DNA of 39,087 bases from Flavobacteriales bacterium (GCA_016721005.1 JADKJM010000012.1:1-39087); one strand, 5' to 3'. Numbered from the stretch's first letter, positions 25,818 to 34,785 are shown. Made by a program: numbers and translations. The notes: a model not told the origin generated them from the letters alone.

Positions 25818-25854
25818 ACGTTGAGCGCGTTGCGCGGCTCGCGGTTCCTCAGGG

Positions 25855-26418
25855 TCAAGCGTTCTCCGACGGTTCACGATCCTTTCGCATGGAGGCGATC
25901 AGGTACGCGATCACGCCACCGAGCACCAAGAGCCCGATGCTTCCCCAGATCCATCCGAGGTGGTCGCGAAGGGCCATGGACAGCACCAGTGCCACAAGCA
26001 GCAACGTGCTTCCATGACCGAACACCCAAAGGCGCACACCCGACCAGTTGAGATCCGCAGCATTCAACCGCCCCTGTACGCGGTGTACCATGAGCTGGTA
26101 TCCGAACAACAAGGCCACCAAGCCGAGCTTCACCATCATGAAGGGCTCCGTGGTCAGGACCGGGATGCAGCCAAAGCATCCACGCACCCGTGGTAGGAGC
26201 AAAAGAAGCATCGGCCACGCCAGCCCGAAAAGCGCTCTTCGTTCCATACTCGCGAATCGTGTGTGCAAAGCCCCGCGCTCGGGTTCCCACTTCGTCAACG
26301 CATGTCGGTGGGCATTGAACAACCGCACCAGATGGAACACCGCAGCGAAGTATCCGACCAGAGCAAGCAGATGCGCCGCGCCGAGCAACGCGGGAAGGGA
26401 AGAAGGTTCGGGTTCCAT
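25855..26418 (-). CDS. HemJ/CopD-like membrane protein
   Basis: The 187-residue protein has four or five transmembrane helices. The N-terminal part GAAHLLALVGYFAAVFHLVRLFNAHRH matches the HemJ (UPF0093/CopD family) pattern of a histidine-bearing first helix followed by FxxLxxxxRLFxxH. ERRALFGLAWPMLLLLLP and MMVKLGLVALLFGYQLM follow at the expected places. HemJ oxidises protoporphyrinogen IX in haem synthesis and binds haem through conserved His. Identity is moderate and residues are not all canonical (for example the CFGCIPVLTT loop), so a related CopD-family role is possible. It diverges from the thioesterase gene, with two promoter boxes back to back. Confidence 0.6.
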   Translation of the reverse strand: MEPEPSSLPALLGAAHLLALVGYFAAVFHLVRLFNAHRHALTKWEPERGALHTRFASMERRALFGLAWPMLLLLLPRVRGCFGCIPVLTTEPFMMVKLGLVALLFGYQLMVHRVQGRLNAADLNWSGVRLWVFGHGSTLLLVALVLSMALRDHLGWIWGSIGLLVLGGVIAYLIASMRKDREPSENA

Positions 26419-26425
26419 GCGGAAG

Positions 26426-26433
26426 CCAAGGTA
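26426..26433 (-). promoter_or_regulatory. Putative -7 box of the HemJ-like gene (TACCTTGG)
   Basis: Followed on the minus strand by CTTCCGC and the ATG at 26418. It lies 19 bases from the divergent box at 26452. Confidence 0.45.
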
Positions 26434-26451
26434 TAGGCTAGGGCGCCCTGC

Positions 26452-26459
26452 TACCTTCG
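26452..26459 (+). promoter_or_regulatory. Putative -7 box of the thioesterase gene (TACCTTCG)
   Basis: Followed by CCCGCTACG and the ATG at 26469. Together with 26426-26433 it forms a compact divergent promoter region of about 50 bp. Confidence 0.45.
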
Positions 26460-26468
26460 CCCGCTACG

Positions 26469-26985
26469 ATGATGAACAGCACTTCCCGGCCGATCAGCAG
26501 CAGCTACGCGGAGACCACCAATGTGGTCATGCCCAACGACACCAACACCCAAGGCAACCTCTTCGGCGGACGCTTGTTGCAGTGGTTGGACATCAACTGT
26601 GCCATCAGCGCGCACCGGCACTGCAAACGGGTGGTCGTCACTGTAGCGGTGAACCATGTGGGCTTCGACCGCCCGATCAACTGGGCGACTTTGTAACGAT
26701 CCACAGCCATGTGAGCCGCGCCTTCGGGAGCAGTATGGAGGTGTGGAGCGATGTGTCCGTGGAGGACCAACAGACCGGGGAGAAGATCCCGTGCAACAGT
26801 GCCATCTACACCTTCGTCGCCGTGGATCACGAGGGCCGCCCTGTGCAGGTGCCCCGATGCGGTGCCGGGCAATGCGACTGAACAGGAACGCTACAACGGC
26901 GCTTTGCGTCGCCGTCAATTGCGCTTGATCCTCAGCGGCAAGATGAAGCCCGAGGAAGCCACGGAATTGAAGGCGCTCTTCCAGC
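26469..26985 (+). CDS. Acyl-CoA thioesterase, hot-dog fold, frameshifted
   Basis: Starts at ATG 26469. The hot-dog signature is PNDTNTQGNLFGGRLLQWLD (Asn/Asp before the GG loop), then VVTVAVNHVGFDRPI. A frameshift near 26690 moves the reading to GDFVTIHSHVSRAFGSSMEV and IPCNSAIYTFVAVDHEGRP. A second near 26865 leads to ERYNGALRRRQLRLILSGKM and EATELKALF. Joined, the protein is about 172 residues, usual for YciA/BACH-like enzymes that hydrolyse acyl-CoA to free acid and CoA. The final frame has no stop until 27110, but homology ends near 26985, where it meets the convergent gene; the true stop is probably hidden by one more indel. Confidence 0.82.
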
Positions 26986-27351
26986 CAGCCTCAAGGCCTT
27001 CGTCCAAGCTGAAGCCGTCGAAGAATTCGCCGGTCGCGGTATCATGCGCACGTAGGCCCAAGTGGCGTAGTAAGCCACCCACGCATGCTGCGCTCTGGTC
27101 ACCACCATGAACATGTACGACCATGTAACGCACCTCGGTCGCATTCTCCATGTGCAATTGGATGCTCAGGTCGATGTCGGTTCGCTTCACGAAGAACCAA
27201 TCGTTGTCCTGTTGGTCCGCGAATGGAATGGCTTCCTGATCGTGCGGAGGAGATCGTCGCGCTTGCCGATCGGCTGCGGCTTGAAATCATCCGGCACATC
27301 GGAGATCGAAGCAACGTCCGGGAAGTCACGGATGTAGATGTCCCAGCTCAT
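26915..27351 (-). CDS. Conserved hypothetical protein (MSWDIYI... family), frameshifted
   Basis: Starts at ATG 27351 with MSWDIYIRDFPDVASISDVP. A frameshift near 27205-27230 connects to VKRTDIDLSIQLHMENATEV, followed by YMVVHVHGGDQSAACVGGLL and LGLRAHDTATGEFFDGF. I recognise the layout of a small soluble family in which an N-terminal MSW motif and a C-terminal LDT-GEFF-like motif are conserved, but no function is known to me. The frame runs to 26915, overlapping the end of the convergent thioesterase by about 70 bases; one of the two ends is likely misread. The ATG overlaps the stop of the heptosyltransferase gene (ATGA), so it is the distal gene of that operon. Confidence 0.6.
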
Positions 27352-28326
27352 GCGTTCGCGCGTTCTGCGATCCACCGAAGATCCTGTTTCTCCATGCAAT
27401 GGAAATGTCCTTTCGGGCAGTGATCGTGACCGATCTTCGAACAGGGTCTGCATGGAAGTCCTTGCACCTCGGCGATGTGCGCGCGTTCCGGATACTGCGG
27501 GATGTAAGGCCCCATACCGAATGAGGGAACGGTGTTGCCCCAGATGCTCACCACGTTCTTGTTGAACGCAGCGGCGATATGCATCGCTCCGCTATCGTGG
27601 CTGATCACACGACCTGACTGCTTGATGAGCGAAGCACTGCCGAGGATGTCGTACTGCCCGGTGGCATCGAACACCCTACCGCCGATCGCACTGGCTATGG
27701 CACGTGCCACCGACTGATCCTCCTTGCCTCCGATCAGCACGATCGGTCCTTCAACCAAGTTGCGCAAGTTCGATCGAGCCGGTCTTGCGGCAGACGTTTG
27801 GTGAAGTGCGCCGCGCCGATGGCGAGTGCGGTGTAGCCACCTTGGTGCGCAGCTGGAAGATCCGTCGCTTCACTGCGCGGTCCTCCGGAATGAAGAGTTC
27901 AAGCCCAAGGCCATCGTTCTTCACACCCAAGTGCTCCACCGTGCTCATGTACCGATCCACAATATGGATCAGCGGCATCCGGTCCCGCTTGAAATTCACC
28001 AGCCACCATTTCTGGATGTTCAACTTCGGGAAGCTGTGCGACGGAACGCCGAGTACACGCTTGATCCGTGCTGTGCGCAGGTTGTGGTGCAGGTCGATCA
28101 CCTCGTTGAAACCTTCCTTCTTCAGCCGCGAGATCAATTCACCGATGTCCTCGCCGAGCTCATGGACCTTGGTCACATTCGGGTTGAAGCGCACCAGATC
28201 GGTGAACGCGGACTTTGTTGAGACATGCACCTCCACATCCTTCACTTGTTGCGTCAAGCACCGCAGCACCGGGCTGGTGAGCACGATGTCGCCGATGGAG
28301 CTGAAGCGGAGGACGAGGATCTTCAT
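27348..28326 (-). CDS. ADP-heptose:LPS heptosyltransferase, family GT9, frameshifted
   Basis: Starts MKILVLRFSSIGDIVLTSPV, the GT9 N-terminal glycine-rich motif. EVIDLHHNLRTARIKRVL follows in the acceptor domain. A frame break near 27750-27790 joins to VEGPIVLIGGKEDQSVARAI and the donor-binding motif VISHDSGAMHIAAAFNKNVV, then SIWGNTVPSFGMGPY. The ending (GLPCRPCSKIGHDHCPKG, HFHCMEKQ) has the cysteine cluster typical of Bacteroidota heptosyltransferases. The enzyme transfers heptose from ADP-heptose to the LPS core on the cytoplasmic side. The restored length of about 325 residues is normal. It diverges from tatD, and the stop overlaps the next gene's start. Confidence 0.85.
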
Positions 28327-28340
28327 GAGCGTGTAAAGTT

Positions 28341-28403
28341 GCGTGTTGACGGGTTACGAGTTGACCTGTGTTCAACGCGCGCAACACGCCAACTCGTAAC
28401 CCG
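28341..28403. repeat. Interleaved inverted repeats in the divergent promoter region
   Basis: A perfect 14-bp inverted repeat pairs 28350-28363 with 28390-28403. A perfect 8-bp pair links 28341-28348 with 28382-28389. The order A-B-A'-B' is that of a pseudoknot rather than a nested hairpin. It lies between the heptosyltransferase and tatD starts. Confidence 0.6.
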
Positions 28404-28430
28404 TAACATGCGCCAGCCTTGTGTGTCGGC

Positions 28431-28440
28431 TACTTTCGCC
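28431..28440 (+). promoter_or_regulatory. Putative -7 box of tatD (TACTTTCGCC)
   Basis: Identical decamer to those before metF and tRNA-Ser. Only GC separates it from the ATG at 28443, so a -7 role implies a leaderless transcript. Confidence 0.5.
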
Positions 28441-28442
28441 GC

Positions 28443-29202
28443 ATGTTCGTGGATACCCACGCCCACCTCTACCACCAGCGCTTCGATGGATCGTGACGCG
28501 ATACTCCAACGCGACCGATGCCGGAGTGACCAAGCTGTTCCTGCCCAACGTGGATCGCGAGAGCATTGCCGCCATGCATGCGTTGGTGGCTGCACATTCA
28601 GAGTTGCTTTCCCATGATGGGACTTCACCCGTGTTCAGTGGTGGAGGACAACACGATAGCGATGGCGGAGGTGGAACAACTGCTGAGGAAGGGCGGCTAC
28701 TGCGCGGTGGGCGAGATCGGCATCGACCTCTATTGGGACAAGACCTGGCTCGTGCAGCAACAGGATGTGTTCCGCCAGCAAGTACGCTGGGCGAAGGAAC
28801 TGGACCTGCCGATGACGTGATCCATTGCCGCGACAGCTTTGAGAAGTGATGACCATCGTGGAAGCGGAGAACGATGAGCGACTGCGTGGGGTGTTCCATT
28901 GCTTCACCGGAACCAAAGAGCACGCCGCTCGCGTGATCGCGCTCGGCGACTTCGATCTCGGTATCGGCGGTGTCATCACCTATCCCAAGGGTGGTTTGTT
29001 CGAGACCATGCGCAAGTCGGTCCGGAACATTGCGTGTTGGAGACCGATGCACCTACCTCTCGCCGGTACCGCACCGCGGCAAGCGCAACGAGAGCAGCTA
29101 CATCCCGCACATCGCCGCGAAACTCGCCGAGGCCACCGGGCGCAGCGTCGAGAGATCGCGCGCATCACCACCACCAACGCTGAACAACTTTTTCGCAGAT
29201 GA
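28443..29202 (+). CDS. tatD: TatD-family metal-dependent deoxyribonuclease, frameshifted
   Basis: Starts MFVDTHAHLYHQRF, where the HxH metal motif is immediately visible. After frame changes near 28487 and 28600 it reads NVDRESIAAMHALVAAHSEL, then MMGLHPCSV, KGGYCAVGEIGIDLYWDKTW and VFRQQVRWAKELDLPM. Further indels near 28815-28845 precede GVFHCFTGTKEHAARVI, GIGGVITYPKGG, and ETDAP (read across a shift near 29030). The end is YIPHIAAKLAEATGRS and NAEQLFRR. All metal-binding His, Glu and Asp positions of TatD nucleases are present. The restored length is about 253 residues. The stop overlaps the ansA start (ATGA). Confidence 0.88.
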
Positions 29203-30222
29203 GCGCATCGGTCCTTCTGATCACACAGGTGGCACCATCGGCATGCTGGCCGATCACGCACCGGGATCCTTCACCCGATGGACCTCGCGCACCTGGAAGA
29301 ACAGGTTCCCGAATTGGAACGGGTGAAGGTGCGGCTGGCAAGCACCTCGTTCGAACGCGCCATCGACAGCAGCGACATCCGACCATCCGACTGGATCCGG
29401 CTCGCAGCCATCATCCAGAAGAACTACAACGACCACGACGGCTTCGTCATCCTGCATGGAAGCGACACCATGGCCTACACCGCCAGTGCGCTGAGCTATC
29501 TGCTGGAAGGCTTGGGCAAACCCGTGATCCTCACCGGCTCACAACTGCCGATCGGTACGATCCGCACCGATGCGAAGGAGAACCTTATCACCGCGATCGA
29601 GATCGCCGCCGCAAGAAGATGAGGACGGGCCGCGCGTCCCCGAAGTGGCTGTGTACTTCGAGTACCGTTTGTTCCGTGGCAACCGCACGGTGAAGGTCCA
29701 CGCCGAACGCTTCGAGGCCTTCCGATCACCGAACTGGCCCGCGCTCGCCGAGGCCGGTGTCCACATCCGCTACGATCGTTCAGCGATCGCCTCGTCGTGC
29801 CGGTCCCTTGGAAGGTATGACCGCATGGATGATCATGTGGCGGTGATCCGGCTATTCCCCGGGATCCGTGGGGCATGGGTGCGGCACGCCCTTGCCATGC
29901 CCGATCTCCGCGCGGCATTGCTCACCACCTTTGGAAGCGGCAACGGTCCTACTGATCCCGGATTCATCGCAGCGCTTCGCGAAGCCCGCGAGCGTGGGGT
30001 GATCCTATTGAATGCGACCCAATGCATCGGTGGTCGCGTGGAGCAAAGGGCGCTACGTGACCAGCCAAGCCTTCGTGGACATGGGCGTGGTGCCCTGTTC
30101 CAGCCCTGACCATGGAGGCTTCGCTCACCAAGGTGATGTTCCTCCTCGGCCAGCATGCGGACGCGGCTTCAGTAGAGCAAGGCATGGCTGAAATGATGTG
30201 CGGGGAAATGGGTCTGCGCTAG
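29199..30222 (+). CDS. ansA: L-asparaginase, type I (cytoplasmic), frameshifted
   Basis: Hydrolyses asparagine to aspartate and ammonia. ATG 29199 overlaps the tatD stop. After a missing base near 29225 the first catalytic motif TGGTIGML is read. The second, VILHGSDTMAYTASALSY, carries the Thr/Ser-Asp pair, followed by GKPVILTGSQLPIGTIRTDA. Later frames give VPEVAVYFEYRLFRGNRT, HAERFEAFRSPNWPALAEAG, TTFGSGNGPTDPGFIAAL and GVILLNATQCIGGRV. After a last shift near 30045 the text is SQAFVDMGVVP, then EASLTKVMFLLGQ and the stop at 30222. Breaks fall near 29225, 29265, 29620, 29790-29850, 30045 and 30110. The length of about 340 residues and the absence of a signal peptide fit the type I cytoplasmic enzyme. 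Confidence 0.88.
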
Positions 30223-30237
30223 CCAACGTAGCTTTGC

Positions 30238-30247
30238 TACTTTCGCC
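30238..30247 (+). promoter_or_regulatory. Putative -7 box of tRNA-Ser (TACTTTCGCC)
   Basis: Lies ten bases before the mature 5' end of the tRNA. Because a tRNA has no start codon or ribosome site, this copy argues strongly that the motif is a promoter element and not a translation signal. Confidence 0.55.
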
Positions 30248-30256
30248 GCCCATCTG

Positions 30257-30343
30257 GGAGAGGTGGCCGAGTGGTTGAAGGCGCACGCCTGGAAAGTGTG
30301 TTTACGGGAAACCGTAACGCGGGTTCGAATCCCGCTCTCTCCG
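30257..30343 (+). tRNA. tRNA-Ser (anticodon GGA)
   Basis: The 87-nt gene has a 7-bp acceptor stem (GGAGAGG with TCTCTCC, one G-U), a D-arm region GTGGCCGAGTGGTTGAAGGC and an anticodon loop CTGGAAA presenting GGA. It has a long variable arm typical of serine tRNAs (around TTTACGGGAAACCGTAA) and a T-arm GCGGGTTCGAATCCCGC. The discriminator base is G, as expected for serine. CCA is not encoded. It reads UCC and UCU codons. Confidence 0.97.
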
Positions 30344-30347
30344 AATT

Positions 30348-30372
30348 TGCGGCGCTTGTTGAAAGCGCCGCA
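30348..30372 (+). terminator. Strong hairpin after tRNA-Ser
   Basis: A perfect 10-bp stem pairs 30348-30357 with 30363-30372 around a GTTGA loop. A weaker hairpin follows (30387-30391 with 30398-30402, then TATT). The T-tract after the first stem is poor (ACCTTCTGTT), so the pair may act together in termination. Confidence 0.6.
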
Positions 30373-30421
30373 CCTTCTGTTGCAAGACCCCCTTTTCGGG
30401 GTTATTATCCAGCCTATCTTC

Positions 30422-31223
30422 ATGTCGGACCTGAATTATTCACAGCGGACTTCCACAGGCGATGGCTAGGATCGTTGCCATGGAATGGCTCACGTACTGG
30501 TACGCTTCGGAGTTGATGGAAATTCTTGGATACGAGAGCATGGCGTCATTTCAAAGGCCATCAATAAGGCCATGACGACGTGCAACACCTGAACATTCCG
30601 ATCGTGGAAAATTTCGTTCAGGAGTTACTGGACGTTGCTTCAAGCCGAAGCATGAATTCCGCTTTCAAGGTTTGCTTGCTACCTGACGGTGATGAATGCT
30701 GATAGCAAGAAGCCAGCGGTCGCTAAAGCTAGGCCTACTTCGAACGTTGGCAGGAGCTGTTTCTAATTATGTGGAGGAGGTTGGTAAGGTGGAGCGCCTT
30801 GTGGTGCGTGGTGAAGTTTCTGAGCGCGAGGAGAGTCTGAGCGGAGTGGCGCATCGCGCCGGTGTTACAGTTATCCATCTTTCAGAACGCAGGATATCAG
30901 GGGGTATGTGCAATCGCACAGGACAGTTGCGTGCGAAACGTTCATTGAACAGGTCGCCGTTGGACTTCATGGGTAAGGATGAATTGGCCGCAATCTTTTC
31001 GAATCACCCAGACGGAGTTGGTCGGCAAAGAGAGCATCAAAGGCCAGCGGCGATTGGAATGCTGCGGAGCATGTTGGTAAGAAGGTGAGGACCACGATGA
31101 TGGACATCAGCGGGTTGCTCCAACAACTTCCGATTCACCAAGACATCCGAGAGGTGAAGAAGCGCTTAAGACGAAGGTCGGGAGATTAAGGCCATCGACA
31201 AGCCCAAGAAGGGTAAGAAGTAG
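30422..31223 (+). CDS. DinD-like DNA-damage-inducible protein, heavily frameshifted
   Basis: Read across frames from ATG 30422, the conserved text is YWYASELMEILGYESMASFQ and KAINKAMTTCNT in the BRO/antirepressor-like N-terminal domain, then VMNADSKKPAVAKA (compare QNGDPKKPVVALAQTYF in DinD). YVEEVGKVERLVVRGEVSER and LSGVAHRAGV follow, then FQNAGYQG, LDFMGKDELAA, TELVGKESIKGQ, AAEHVGKKVR and DISGLLPEQLPIHQDIREVK. These match the order of DinD along its whole length of about 265 residues. In E. coli DinD is induced by DNA damage and affects RecA filaments. Here it sits directly after tRNA-Ser in a stretch that looks less GC-rich than its neighbours, which suggests horizontal acquisition. At least eight indels are needed. 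Confidence 0.75.
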
Positions 31224-31282
31224 TTCTGCCCATGAGAGGATGCAAGATGTCCTGCTTGGGCCACTAGCCACTTTCGCAGCCC

Positions 31283-32302
31283 ATGGTCTCGGCCCCATCA
31301 TCCTCCCGGAGTTCCCGCTCCTCCTCGCGCCCATGGAGGATGTGAGCGATCGCCGTTCCGGGCGCTGTGCAAGAAGCATGGCGCGGACCTGATGTCCACC
31401 GAGTTCATCAGCAGTGAAGGCCTGATCGCAAAGCGGCCAAGGGGATGAAGAAGCTGGACATCTTCCCCGAGGAGGCGACCGGTCGGGATCCAGCTCTTCG
31501 GCGGAAGCGAGGACGCGATGGAGGAGGCCGCCCGCATCGCGGAAGCGGTCCGACCCGGAGCTCATCGACATCAACTACGGCTGCCCCGTGCACAAGGTGG
31601 TGAGCAAGGGCGGTGGCGCCTGTCTGTTGCAGGACATCGACAAGATGGTGCGGCTTACCGAGAAGGTGGTGAAGGCCGTGAAGCTGCCCGTGACCGTGAA
31701 GACCCGCCTGGGCTGGAACGACGCTACGAAGAACATCATGGAGGTGGCCGAGCGCCTGCAGGATGTCGGCATCCAGGCGCTGAGCATCCATGGCCGCACC
31801 CGCGCGCAGCTCTACAAGGGCCCGGCGGATTGGACCCTGATCGGCGAGGTGAAGAACAACCCGCGCATCCACATCCCCATTTTCGGCAATGGCGATATCG
31901 ACTCACCGGAGAAGGCGAAGGAATACCGGGAGCGCTACGGCGTGGACGGCGTGATGATCGGCCGTGCAAGCATCGGATACCCATGGATCTTCTCGGAGAT
32001 CGGCATTTCTTCGCGACCGGCAGGCACCTGGACGCACCGACGATCGCCGAACAGGTGGATGCTGCCCGGGAGCACTTGCGGCTCATCACTCGCATGGAAA
32101 GGTCCTTGGGAAGGGCGTGGTGGAAATGCGCCGCCACTACGGTAACTACCTAAGGGCCTGCCGAATTTCAAGGGAGCTCCGCTTGAGCTGGTGACCGGGC
32201 GCGATGCACGGAGCATGTTCGAACTGCTCGAAGAGGAGGACGTTTGCGCTGGCGACGTGAGCCCGGCGATCTCCACCTCACTCCCTCGCAGGCGGTCGCC
32301 TA
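31283..32302 (+). CDS. dusB: tRNA-dihydrouridine synthase B, frameshifted
   Basis: A flavin enzyme that reduces uridine in tRNA. The start near ATG 31283 reads, after one indel, LGPIILPEFPLLLAPMEDVS, the FMN-binding first strand. ALCKKHGADLMSTEFISSEG and IQLFGGSEDAMEEAARIA follow. The catalytic Cys is in INYGCPVHKVVSKGGGACLL, then LPVTVKTRLGWND, IQALSIHGRTRAQLYKGPAD, PIFGNGDIDSPEKA, and GVMIGRASIGYPWIF. The C-terminal helical domain (VEMRRHYGNYLR, NFKGAPLEL, RDARSMFELLEE) binds tRNA. Frame breaks fall near 31290, 31345, 31430, 31480, 31550, 32005, 32095 and 32150. The 3' end is uncertain because a stop lies at a different place in each frame (about 32260, 32302, 32349); 32302 keeps it clear of the convergent permease gene. 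Confidence 0.87.
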
Positions 32303-32318
32303 GGAGGACCGCGTCGGC

Positions 32319-33516
32319 TCAGAGTACCGCTGCCGCAATCCCCAGGTGAGTGGCCAGCAGGCCAATGGCGAGCACGGCGCAGAAGATCATCGCGATATCG
32401 GCCCAGTGCACATCCACGGGGAAGCTCTCCACAACGAGTCTTCCAGCGCCACGAGGCCGGAATCGCTCCTGCGCCCAGCAGATCCCCACCACCAGCCGAG
32501 CCGATCACCGCGCCGGTGAGGACGATCAGCATGCCTTCGGCGAAGAATACACGCCGCACGAACGTGTACGTGGCGCCCATGCCGGTCATGGTGCGCATGT
32601 CGCGTTGCTTATCGATCATCATCAATGTGAGCGAGGCGATGATATTGAAGGCACCGATGAGACCGATGAAGGCGAGCACCGCGAACGTCACGCACTTCTC
32701 CGTGGCGTTGGTGCGGTACATCAGCGCGTTCTTCTGGTATCGTGGCTGCACGTGGAAGCGATCAACCGACCCGCGCCCCGGATCGCGGCAAGACTTTTCC
32801 AGCATCGATGTTCCGGTGGCAGTTTGATCTCCAACGCGTTCACCGCACTGCCGTAGTGAGCAATCCGCGGCGAGGTCCAGCGGCACCATGGCGAACTGCT
32901 GGTCGAATTCCATATTGATGCTGAAAGCACCTGCCACCGCCACACGCTCCTGCTCAAAAGCCTTTTCCTTGTCGCGCATCATTTTTCGCCCACGCACCGG
33001 CGCGCTGATCGCCAGCGGGCGCAACACCCCATCATCGTGTTGCACCCGCACGGCTCCTTCGAGCGCGGCCTAGGATGCGCCCAAGGGCCGTTCTCGCTGT
33101 GCAGAATTGGATCGCCGTCGTACATGTTCTGCGTCATCGCGCTCATCGCCAGGTATTGCGGTTCCACCCCCTTCACGGTTGCTACGGCTTGTTGGTCGCC
33201 GCTTTGGAGTAGAACGTTTTCTTCGATCGGCCCAGCTCGCTGCCTGCACATCAGGCCACGCCAAGAACCTTCCGAGGTCGAGGCTATCGCTTCGCGAACG
33301 TTTCCCTTCTGCTGGGGTGATGGTGACATCCTGATCGAACGGACTGTGCAGGGTGTCCACCAGTTCTGTAATGCCGTTGAGCGTGCTGAGCACCACCACC
33401 ATTGCCGCAGTTACAACGGCCACCACCACGATGCTGATGCCTGTGATGATGTTCACCGCGTTCGCGGAGCGCTTGGCCAGCAAGTAGCGGCGGGCGAAGA
33501 GGAAGGGGAGGTTCAT
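32319..33516 (-). CDS. FtsX-like ABC permease (lipoprotein-releasing LolC/E type), frameshifted
   Basis: Starts at ATG 33516 with NLPFLFARRYLLAKRSANAV and NIITGISIVVVAVVTAAMVV, the first membrane helix of LolC/E-type permeases. The periplasmic domain is read in pieces (LNGITELVDTLHSPFDQDVT, GDQQAVATVKGVEPQYL, FSINMEFDQQFAMVPLDLA). A second helix cluster follows: KCVTFAVLAFIGLIGAFNII then ASLTLMMIDKQRDMRTM, MGATYTFVRRVFFAEGMLI and VLTGAVIGSAGG. The last helix (DIAMIFCAVLAIGLLATHLG) ends at the TGA at 32319. Breaks fall near 33260-33220, 33060, 32860, 32780 and 32490-32420. The length of about 400 residues is normal. It would extract lipoproteins from the inner membrane with an ATPase partner that is not in the window. 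Confidence 0.82.
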
Positions 33517-33612
33517 GGCATGCCCAACCCGCCTGCCCCAAGTGTTCATTCGGCTGTGCCCCCACCAAACTAGAGGCGTCAGCACATGGGCTCATGCACA
33601 CATGGAGAATGG

Positions 33613-34437
33613 TCACTTCCATGCCCGCGCAATAACGCCCGTACCGGTGGCGTGCGTGGTGTTGGTATCCAACCAGTTCAAGATGAAGGCGAACGGGTAG
33701 GTGAGGAGGTAGTAGAACGGCAACATGATGAAGAAGAGCTTGCTCGTGTTCAGCATCAGCAGAGGCCATTTCATGCTCAGGCGCCAGCTGATCTTCCCTG
33801 GTGACCCATAACTGTAGCGCACTTCCACTTTGCTGAACCCATTGCGCAAGCATTTCGCTTTCAGGTCCTCGATGTTGTAGCCGTCGCGCACATGTTCTTC
33901 AATGAAGGAGCCTTCTTCTTCCCCATGCACATCACTACCACCCTGATCGCTTGGCGTGCTGATGATGAGCATACCGCCTTGCTTCAAGGATGTTGGTAGC
34001 AGCGCAGCGCCGCCTCGTCCTCCAGGATGTGCTCCATCACGTCCACACACCACAAGGTCGAACGCATTCGGGTTGGTGTACTTCGTCACATCACCCACTT
34101 CGAACTTCACGTTCGGCCTGCCGATCTTCTGGAAGAACGCGTTGCAATCCGCGACCTGTTCGTCCTTCACATCCAGTGCGGTGATGCGCCAGTCGCGGTT
34201 GAAGCCGCTCAGCCAATAACTGTACTGCCCATAGCCAGCTCCGGCGTCGTAGATGTGGAGAGCGTTGTTCGTTGATGGTTGATGGTTGTTCAGTTGGCTC
34301 GAGCCCACTTGCCAGTTCGCGTTGGATGTGCCAGGCACGCAGCAACAGCGCCGTCGAGCAGCCCTGAAGCACTTGCGCAGGAAAGGGGTTCGGTTGAAGA
34401 CGACGCCCAACCGGCGTTTGACCGGGTCGTATTGCAT
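33613..34437 (-). CDS. SAM-dependent class I methyltransferase with C-terminal membrane segment
   Basis: The 274-residue frame begins MQYDPVKRRLGVVFNRTPFL. The SAM-binding motif I is IYDAGAGYGQYSYWLSGF, motif II is ITALDVKDEQ, and KFEVGDVTKYTNPNAFDLVV follows. Residues just after this (GRDGAHPGGRGGAALLPTS) look wrong. A parallel frame reads VDVMEHILEDEAALRCYQH, the expected methyltransferase text, so two compensating indels near 34060 and 34000 are likely. A similar shift near 34370-34320 hides RAWHIQRELASGLEP. The C-terminal 60 residues contain a hydrophobic membrane-associated segment (KLFFIMLPFYYLLTYPFAFI). The substrate is unknown; lipid or envelope modification is possible from the membrane tail. 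Confidence 0.75.
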   Translation of the reverse strand: MQYDPVKRRLGVVFNRTPFLRKCFRAARRRCCCVPGTSNANWQVGSSQLNNHQPSTNNALHIYDAGAGYGQYSYWLSGFNRDWRITALDVKDEQVADCNAFFQKIGRPNVKFEVGDVTKYTNPNAFDLVVCGRDGAHPGGRGGAALLPTSLKQGGMLIISTPSDQGGSDVHGEEEGSFIEEHVRDGYNIEDLKAKCLRNGFSKVEVRYSYGSPGKISWRLSMKWPLLMLNTSKLFFIMLPFYYLLTYPFAFILNWLDTNTTHATGTGVIARAWK

Positions 34438-34440
34438 CGC

Positions 34441-34780
34441 CTAGCTCTTCAGCAGTTTGTCGATGGCCTCGGCGCGGTCCAGTGAATCGTCCACATAGAA
34501 AAGCAGTTCGGGCACAATGCGCATCTGTTTGCCCACGCGCATGCCCAGAAGCCCGCGCAAGCGGTGAGACTGGTCCTTGATGGGTCCATGATGGCCGCCG
34601 CTTGTCCTTCACGGGGAAGAGGCTGAAAAAGACCTGGCAAAGCCTCGAGGTCGGGGCTCGCGCGCACGGCGCTCACGGTGCATAAGGCCGCCGGGAGAGC
34701 AGGTGCTCTTCTGCAGGAAAACGCCGCCAGTTCCTTTTGCAAGAGCAGCTATTCACCTTGTTCTGTCTGACACTGTCCAT
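34441..34780 (-). CDS. rbfA: Ribosome-binding factor A, frameshifted
   Basis: RbfA assists late maturation of the 30S subunit and 16S rRNA 5' end. Starts at ATG 34780 with MDSVRQNKVNS, continues LQKELAAFF in the next frame, then TVSAVRASPDLE and FFSLFP, and AAIMDPIKDQSHRLRGLLGM read across shifts near 34590-34570. The C terminus RVGKQMRIVPELLFYVDDSL and DRAEAIDKLLKS is diagnostic for RbfA and ends at TAG 34441. About 115 residues result, the usual size. At least four small indels are needed. It has its own promoter box and ends 4 bases before the methyltransferase start at 34437. Confidence 0.88.
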
Positions 34781-34785
34781 CACGG

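Noticed and set aside
30344..31260. Integrated island with att repeats at tRNA-Ser
   Set aside because: No second copy of the tRNA 3' end was found downstream and no integrase gene is present in the window.
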